A stretch of 39,260 bases of DNA from Ophiothrix spiculata (taxonomy: Eukaryota > Echinodermata > Ophiuroidea > Amphilepidida > Ophiotrichidae), in NCBI GenBank assembly GCA_000969725.1, contig JXSR01S027746.1; one strand, given 5' to 3'. Positions 23,901-32,900 of this stretch are shown here, one piece after another (position 1 is the stretch's first letter; every line of letters starts with the position of its first letter). The translations under genes and the position numbers were made by a program. The notes beneath the pieces were generated by a model. It was not told where the DNA came from. It did not search any database and saw only the letters and a list, made by a program, of their open reading frames with translations.

Positions 23901-26900
23901 GACAAAGAATGTGCCTAATGTAAACTGAGATGTTATTTCTTCAAACATTGCAATTTTGGATCTGGTTTTGACATTATTTTGAAAATTGCTCTAAATATCA
24001 AAATAATTATTACTAGAAATCCTATGTAAAAACTGTCCACCATTTGAACACTCTTAGAAGTGTTTCTAGGTATTTGAAGCACTTTTATTGGCAATTTAAG
24101 GCACCATATATTGTCATTAATTCAACCATTCTTTCTTAGTTTGATACTGTATAAAAGACTTAAAAGTCAAATTTGATACACTATGTGGAACTTAGTTCAA
24201 TTAATAGAACCCCTGTGTTTCGGGTGACACAAACAAACATGAGGGATATAACTACCAAGTCCAGTGATATAGAAAGCCACTTTACTACCTACCCCGAAAA
24301 AAAAGGGTTTTTTTTTCGAGAGGGGCAATCAGTCTGCTATGCGATCTGTCTGATATGTAGAACTCAGGCTTTCTAGGAAGTGGATTTATATTGTGGATAG
24401 TAACACAGAAAAAATTTTGGTAGCGCGGTTGGTTGCCTTATCAGAATACCCAGTTACCCACCACTGGTCTAAAGCATTCTTCAAGTTCTTCACTTTTCAG
24501 AATATGAAAGTTAGAAATAGGGAACCCTTATTTGGTCAGACATTTTCAAAATAGGGGTAATATTCTTTTATACAATAATAGAAAACCTTTTTGTTGTTTT
24601 TCAACCTAATTGTGTGTCTGATGATGACAAACAAATTAATGGGGGTATTTTTTGGCCTAAAGGAGGACTCTGACTTTTGATACAATCTATTATGTTGCCA
24701 TTAAATATCTGTATTTAATAAAACATTTATGAATAATATGGTCTTTTTGTGCAATTATTCTATCATCAGGTCACAGTTGGCAGCTCTGAAACTGAAGCCA
24801 AACCTAAAGATGAAATCGCATTGCAGATATATGGTGACCCTGGTACAAACGTAGGCATTCTAGCCATCGATTCTGCCGTATACATACTGCAAAATGAGGA
24901 CAAGCTTACCAAGGATAAGGTATGATAAATTGTTTGAAGTTTTTCCACCATTCTATCATTGATTATTGTTTTAACCCTTTGAACCCTGGCCATTCCACGT
25001 GCGTCTGTAACGCTGACCCGGGCCAACCCGAAAGTTAAAAAAACACAATATAACGCCTAAACTTACTGTTATTTTGATTTTTCTTGCTTTACCTTTTCAT
25101 TTTACACTAGTCTGAATTGTTCCAATAACCAGCATTAACAAAAAATACTTTTTATGTCGACCAACATATTCAACATTTACGTTGTAGTCTATGGGCGAAG
25201 CCATATTTGTTGAAAATTTGATAACATTTACGAAAATGTGAGGAATTATTCAGCCCTGTTGAGTAAATAAGAGCAGAATGGCCGATCAACCATGTGTTCA
25301 AAGTTTTATTGATGTCTTCTGATATAAATAAGACCATTGGAAATTTTAACTACCCATGCCTGTTGACAGACACATCAAGTTTCTGACATGTGACCTTGAA
25401 GCCGCTATACCGGCTCGTCGGGTTCAAAGGGTTAATGAGCAATATGTGAACTTACAAACTTTCATCCTCATCCTTCAACTTCTGTCAAGATCCATAACAC
25501 ACTTCTTTGCCAACCATCTTTATTACACATTGCACTTCCAAGTTCATTGAAGTTCAAGCCAGTATTTTTACATATGGTATCAGAGTATGTTAAAGCTCTA
25601 CACCCTGTGTTTGAACATGGCAGTCTCCATAGAAGAATGTCCGATATGATTTGGTCCTTAGCTTGAAAGCAGCAAACTGGGCTCTCCTCTGTACCAAGGT
25701 TGTAGAGATGGGGGATGTTGTTTCCAAGACATATTTTGGACACTCATTAGTAGCCTGGTGTAGGTGCCATCTAAGTGATCTTGAAACTCTTTCTTCAAAG
25801 TCCATGTTTCTGCTCCATACAGTAAGGCGGCACTGCATTTTATTGCCACTAGAATAGTGTCGACGCTGGGTGTCAACACTAACCTGACAACCCCAGAAAA
25901 AAGTATTGTGGCCGCAAAAATTAACAGAAATCGATTGTGGCAAATGTACAGGAGTTTTGAATGAAATACTAATGACTTTATGTAGTTTTCTTCATTGTGA
26001 TTGAATTTGTGGCCATTATATTTTAGCGTTGAGGGCTAGCGTCGACGCTATTTCAGTGTCAATAAAACGCAGTTACGCCTAAGATGCTTTCAACACAGAC
26101 CCTGAAGAATCCAATCTTGGTTGCTCTGGTTATATCAGATTTCCAAATGACATCAAGCTTGTTACAGACAATCCATGCTTGTCCCTTTCTTGTCAAGAAG
26201 TCTTTTTTTGCTATCAATTACATAAGACCCAAGGTACTTAAAGTCGCCTACTTCCTTGATGACACTTCCATTCATTGAGCGGATAGGAGGAGGATCAGAT
26301 GTTTCATTGAGGGTCAAGCATTCAATCTTAATTGAATTGAGCATTAGTCCGACCTTAGCTGCCGATTCTTGCATACTTCAAGGTTTATAAATGTTATAAA
26401 TGATCATCACTATTTGACAGCATCAGATTGAAAAATATAAATCTTTATACAAATCTTTATATGTCAATCTAAACTGCAAGATTTATTAAAATATTCAGAT
26501 AAGTTTGATAGGTTTATCAAATAAGGGTCACCTTCCAATATCATAGTTCCTGTAGACCACACACGCTGTTTTTACAAAGTCTAGACAAGTAAAGCATAAA
26601 CATATCATACTTTTTTTGTTCCAGATGTTCAAGAAAATGGATGATTATGACCTGAGTTGTGGCCCTGGAGGAGGAAAAAATGTGGAGTCTATATTCATGG
26701 TAAGTATACTCTATAAACTTTGAAGTACAAAATAAGCAGCCGATTATATGAATATATTGGGAAATAAGTTTTCTGTGTTTTTAAAATCATAACATCATAA
26801 CCCAAGCTTGCTGAATATTCAGATAAACTTCGGTCTGTTTTGTCTGTATTGTAGCAACAAAATTAGCCAAAAATGATACAAAAATCATGAACAATTCATG

Positions 26901-29900
26901 TTCATCTTCATTATCATCATCATCACCATCACCACCAATTATTTCCCCTCGGCGATCTCAAACTCAGCTTCGCTTCGGGCATATTCATGGTTTTGAGATC
27001 ACCTCGGGGAAATAATTTTAACCATGCCCCTCAGAGCAGTTAATATTTGTATACTAATGTGTTGTTTTGTTCTGCCTACAGGAATCTGGTGTTACTGTAA
27101 TAACTAATTACAATAACGCTTTAGAAGAAACAAGCACAAGACATGGTGAGTAAGCATAAGGGCCTGAGGAGCATTCATATTGAGAGGCGATACACTGAGA
27201 TGTGAAGCCCTCGAGACCATTTTATGCCTTGCCTATCTCTTCCTAGTGCCCCATTTCAAGGGGTAGCTAGTCTATCATAGTTCCCATGCTTGTTTTTGGA
27301 AAGTTATATTCCCTAAATCCCCCCCTCTTCCATTTCATGAATTTCAGAAATATTTCATTCAGGAGCTTAATAAGCCAATAATTTGCAATGGTTTGGTCTT
27401 CAGTAAAAAATGTTGCTTCATAGGAGAAGAAAAACAAAACAAGGATGGACAGAGACTGGATGCCCGGGAGGGGGACCTAACTTTGGTTTCGGTAGGGGTG
27501 TGAGGCCCTGATATCTGACACTCGTGTCTATAGGGAGCGGAAGATTGGCTCCAAAAAGGGGCTCTGGAGAACTGAAGTGACCCAAAAATGACCCTTGAGA
27601 ACCAATTTTTTTGGGCTAAATTTGGGCTCTGAGAGCAAAAATTTCCAAAATTTTGCTTGAAATGGGGGTCTTGTGAACTAAATTTCAAAAAATGAGGCTA
27701 GGGAACTGAAACTTTTTTGAAAATAGGGCTTGTGAGTTAAAGATTGTGCTTGAAATAGGGGTCTAGAGAGCGGCAGGCAAGGCGTGAAAAGGAGGGCTGC
27801 ACATGCCCGCACCACCTTTCTAGGTCTGTGCTCCCCTCGGGAAAAAATACAAATAAATCTGTCTATTTAATTGACCTGTTGTGTTTTATGTGACAAAAAG
27901 GAAATATTTTATTTAGACAATAATAAATGCGCACCATCTTTTGTTTAAAATAGGAGGTACTTTTCTCAGAAAGGTACTGAGGCACAAAACAAACACCAAC
28001 AATTTTAAACAATGACCGAATTAAAAGATGGTGCAAAGTTATTATTGTCATTAATAACCGTCTTTCGACCTTTTTAATGCCTTTCATGCGTGATTTTATA
28101 AAGAATTACTTTATTAATCTATTTCTTACCTAAAGGTCTACTTATCCCTAAAAGAGAATTTCGATCAGTCCAGGCATGACGATCATCACGTAATATGATA
28201 AACGTGCTTGTATATGGTGCATACCCCCGTTTGACTGGCGTTTTATAAAAAAACGCATTCAGCGCTAATGTCATCACATACGCAGGTCATTATAAGAAGT
28301 CATTGTTAACTGATAATGACCGAGCAGTTGTTTGCGTAAAAGTAGAAATAACCTTATTAGATAGGATCACGCTATATTACGCATGTTATTAATAATTTGT
28401 TATTGCACATCACCATATTTCTCCAACAGATGAAACCTGCGAGCACACAGCCAGAAGGAGGCGACGTGATGTTATTGAGGACCTCGCCAGTCAGTACGAA
28501 CCAGAGTCCGATCACCACATCTTCTGTTTGATCGGTGCCAGCGAGCACAGAAACGCCACATCAGAATGCAATCAAGATGCACAGGATTTAGCAAGAGAGC
28601 ACGAGCTGTCTCTAGATGATGGCATCATACGAGCTTTCTATAACTGCTGTGTATATATTGTCAACTTTGAGGCCAATCATAATCAGGAGATTCATGTGGA
28701 AGAAGATGTGAGGAGTGATTTCCCTGAGACGTGGATCTTTGAACAAGTTGAACTTGAGTAAGTTATTTGTTTTTCTCTCTCTTTCTCTTTACGGCTCTCA
28801 GATTTGAAGGCAGAAACATAATAGCCAAGATTTCTGCTCAATCTAAAGAACTTTAGAGCTAAATTTTTTCAAGGTTCAACAACCTGTCAATGACTTTAAT
28901 TTTTGTAAGATTCAGGTGTCATAGGCCCCTCCCTTTTTCTTTTCCAAGCGGACAGGCCTTCCAAGTAAAGTTAGTCAGTCCAAGTAAAATAAATGTTGAC
29001 CTAAAAAGCCGGAAAAATAGGAGAAATCATAAAAGTTATTTCCCTTGCTCCGATCATATTTGTTAGGTTAACTTTTCATAAAAAAAACCTACTTCATGAG
29101 TCTTCAGTTGAAAAAAAAAGTTTCTAAACCAAAGAATTATGAACCTGTCAGCATTTGTTTTGTCCTCTTAGTTCAGTTTTATATTCAGTATCGAAGTGAT
29201 TACGTAACTCACCCAGTTACTGGATCACGCACACCTGACAACGGAAGTGCAATGCTTTGTGTGGTGATCATTTCAATCATGGTTCAAAACAAGAAAGCGG
29301 GATCCAGTTGTCTGGGTGATAATCGGATGACACGTAACACTTTGATTCTGAATTCTTCTTCATTTAGCCTGTTCAAGTTTGTCGTAAGTTATCTCATTAA
29401 CGGACAAAGGATTTAGTTTACAAATCCCTTACAAATAGTTTACAAATTGTAAATAACAAAAGGAGTATCGAATTAATCTTACCGCACAAAAGAGGCCTGT
29501 CAATCAAAGTATAAGATAGGCTATTGTCTTTGACTAAAGCAAAAACGTCTGGCAGTTTTAGTTGTGCTTATCGTGTAAACACAAAAGGATTGTTACGAAT
29601 TGCAATTTCTCAAGTGGGAATTATCTATACTTATTGACTCCAGTGAATAGAATAAGTAATGGGTTAACAAAATATTTTACTACGGATTACAAAATGCATT
29701 GTTATGCACGGACAGAACATTTGAACTCAATAAGTGTATGATTTCATGTTTATGTTTCTACATATTTTTTCAGTGATTTTGGTTCAGCACACTTCTCCAT
29801 CGCAGCCCCAGACAGTGCCACCACATGGCTTATTCAAGCTGTAGGCGTGTCCTCTGAATCAGGAATGTGTGTTGCAGAACCCACAAGACTTCGAGTTCAA

Positions 29901-32900
29901 CCAGACATCTCGACCAAGCTTTATCTGCCTCCCTCTGTTGTCAGGATGGAGCAGGTAGAGATAGTGGCAACTGTGACCAACTACCTGGAACATCCGTTGA
30001 AGGTAAATAAATCATCTTATATATATTACTTGTTTGACTAATCCGTATTACATGGTTGACCTTTGTCATTTATGATGACAGTTTTGCATAAATTTATGGT
30101 TTATGGCACACCAGGCATTCTCAACTAGCGAGGCATGTGCCAAGTTTGGTGCTTTGACTGTTACAAATTGGCACTTTTGCTCTCTCTCGAAAAACAAAGA
30201 AATACATTAGACATACACTGAAAAACAGATGTACATGGTGCTTTAGCCTAAAATGTTCTCATTTGTGTGGCACATTGGGAGAACTAGTTGAGAAACCCTG
30301 GTTTATGGCATATTTTTTGTTCTATATCAAAAATATGCCTACCAAGTGAATAAGTTTGTTATAACTACAACTGCTTGTTTTTACATAATATGGAAGATAT
30401 CTGTGGTTGGGTGCTTTATCATTATCGGCAGATTGCAAATTTAACAGGGTAACGGATGGTATTTTTTATTGTACTCCAGGCTAACGTATCCCTTCTTGGC
30501 ACGGATGGTTTGTGTTCTGAGACTCCTCCTGGGACATGGTCCGGCATCCGTCAGTTTAAAGATATCGGTCCTAGTGAAACTGTCATGGTCAAATTCAACA
30601 TTGTGCCATTAGGCGTGGGTGAATTTCCTGTAGAGATCAAAGTAGTCACACCAAATGGGCAGGATATCGTCCGAGATCAAATTAAAGTCGTGGTAAGTAG
30701 AATTTAAAAAGATAACGAGTAACCCAAACTCTTTTTTTTATTTAAAAACTATGTGCTCTCAAAAATTAGATTTTATAGAGTGGTTTGCCTCTCCATATGT
30801 AAACATGAGGAGTTTGAACATGGACCTACTAAGGAACAATGCATTTCGAATAATAAATCAGTATAAACATGACCATATTTCTGAACGAGTAGGTGAGCAA
30901 ATTGACCAAGATATTTTCATTCATTATTATTCAATCATCTTTATTTTATAACAAAGAAGGAAACATACAGACCAAGATCAACTGGGATCCATACCGATCC
31001 CAGGCAAGGATATGACAAAATACAATACATAAATTAATGAAAACTAACAGCGTGAAGAGACCATCATGGCGGGAAGAAAAAGAAGAAAAAAAGTACATTA
31101 AATCGTTTCTTGAACGTTCCATTGAGAATCATGTCTCGCGTTAAAAATCGAATATGATGACATGATAACAGATTTGACAGTTTTGGTTCTGAGTAATGGA
31201 TATTTTGCAGTGCATTTGATTTGAGGTTTTGCAGTGCATTTAACAATGAGGGCAGTGCATTTAACAATGAGGGCAAATCCTGCAACATCTGCTAATAACG
31301 CTCATGTCTTTTTTCATATTTAACCATTCTTTGGAAATTTAGAGTTTAAAAACCTCATTGCAGAAATTTGGTTTTATATCTGTCCAAAAAAGCTATAATT
31401 TTTTTTAATAAATTGGGATGTTATTTAGAAATGAATATTATTACCAAATAGATGTAAATTTTGATCATCTGTAAATAAATATTCTCTCAACAGTTTTAGC
31501 CAAGACATTAATATTATAAATGAAACATGTTAGCATTTTTCAGTATTGTCTGGGTTTTTTTTTCATTTGATCCAACAGCCTGAAGGTTACCCAAGGAAGC
31601 AGATGATTCAGATCCCCCTGGATCCCACAGGGTCCAGTCAGCATGTCACTGATTCTACGAGAGATACACCACTCACACATCAAAGTAAGTTATGATTCAG
31701 ATCCCCCTGGATCCCACAGGGTCCAGTCAGCAGGCCACTGATTCTATGAGAGATACACCACTCACACATCAAAGTAAGTTATGATTCAGATCCCCCTGGA
31801 TCCAACAAGGTCCAGTCAGCAGGCCACTGATTCTATGAGAGATACACCACTCACGCATCAAAGTAAGTTATGATTCAGATCCCCCAGGATCCCACAGGGT
31901 CCAGTCAGCAGGCCACTGATTCTATGAGAGATGCACCACTCACACATCAAAGTAAGTTATGATTCAGATCCCCCTGGATCCCACAGGGTCCAGTCAGCAG
32001 GCCAATAATTTTACAAGTGATGAATCGTTTGCACATCAAATTTAGTTTGTATTGGGAAATCTCTTATCTTAATTTTAGCAGATATTACTGTTCATGTACT
32101 GTATAGAGGAATATTTTAGCGGGGTTAATTTTTCACGGTTTAAACTGAGCCATATTTTTTGGTGTAATATTTTCACGGTTTCAAGCATCTCTCCATTGAT
32201 GTCTATGTATAAATAGTATTTTAGCGGGTTTTATTTTCACGGTTGAGAAGTCAACAGCGAAAAGAGCGAAAATAAAACCCTAGCAAAAATTTCCCTCTAT
32301 ACAGTACATGAGTATAACTGTGATTTCATTCATAAATCAGGTGCCCAGGATCCAGCAGGGTTATGTTATCAAATGATATCTGAATCTAAGGTTGCATGAC
32401 ACTCTAGTTTACATCAATGTACTGAATTTATATTGGAAAACCTCTCAAGATCATTCCAGCAGATTTACTGTCATCATTTAGGCGTTGGAGCACAATTAGG
32501 CCACAACTTTGTGCGGCCAGCTGTAATCAGGCCACAACTTTGATTTTCCAAGATGGCCACCGTAGACTTCATTATGCACCTCAAGGTTATTGTAAAATAT
32601 TTATTACATGTTGTGAAAATATCATGAGGTGCATAATCAAGCCTACGGCAGCCATCTTGGAATATCAAGGTTGCGGCCGGCTTCACAAAGTTGTTGCCTA
32701 ATTGTGCTCCAATGCCTTATCAGTTTGTTGTTTTGTACTCAACTTTGGCTCAGCAACAATAAATTTAATTGTTCTCAAGTTTTGTTGCTTTACAAGCTAA
32801 ATTCACTTCAACTTGACAAATTTGGAAGGTTTTTTTGCTTTATTTGGCCTAACAAATATATTAGCAATGAACCACCACCTTGGTGGAATTGAAAAATTGT

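Noticed and set aside
25590..25943. Host protein-coding gene on the minus strand
   Set aside because: Motifs such as LLYGAETWTL identify broken LINE ORF2 sequence.
29096..29416. 106-codon open frame as a gene
   Set aside because: No recognisable motif, low-complexity ends and location inside an intron; likely chance.
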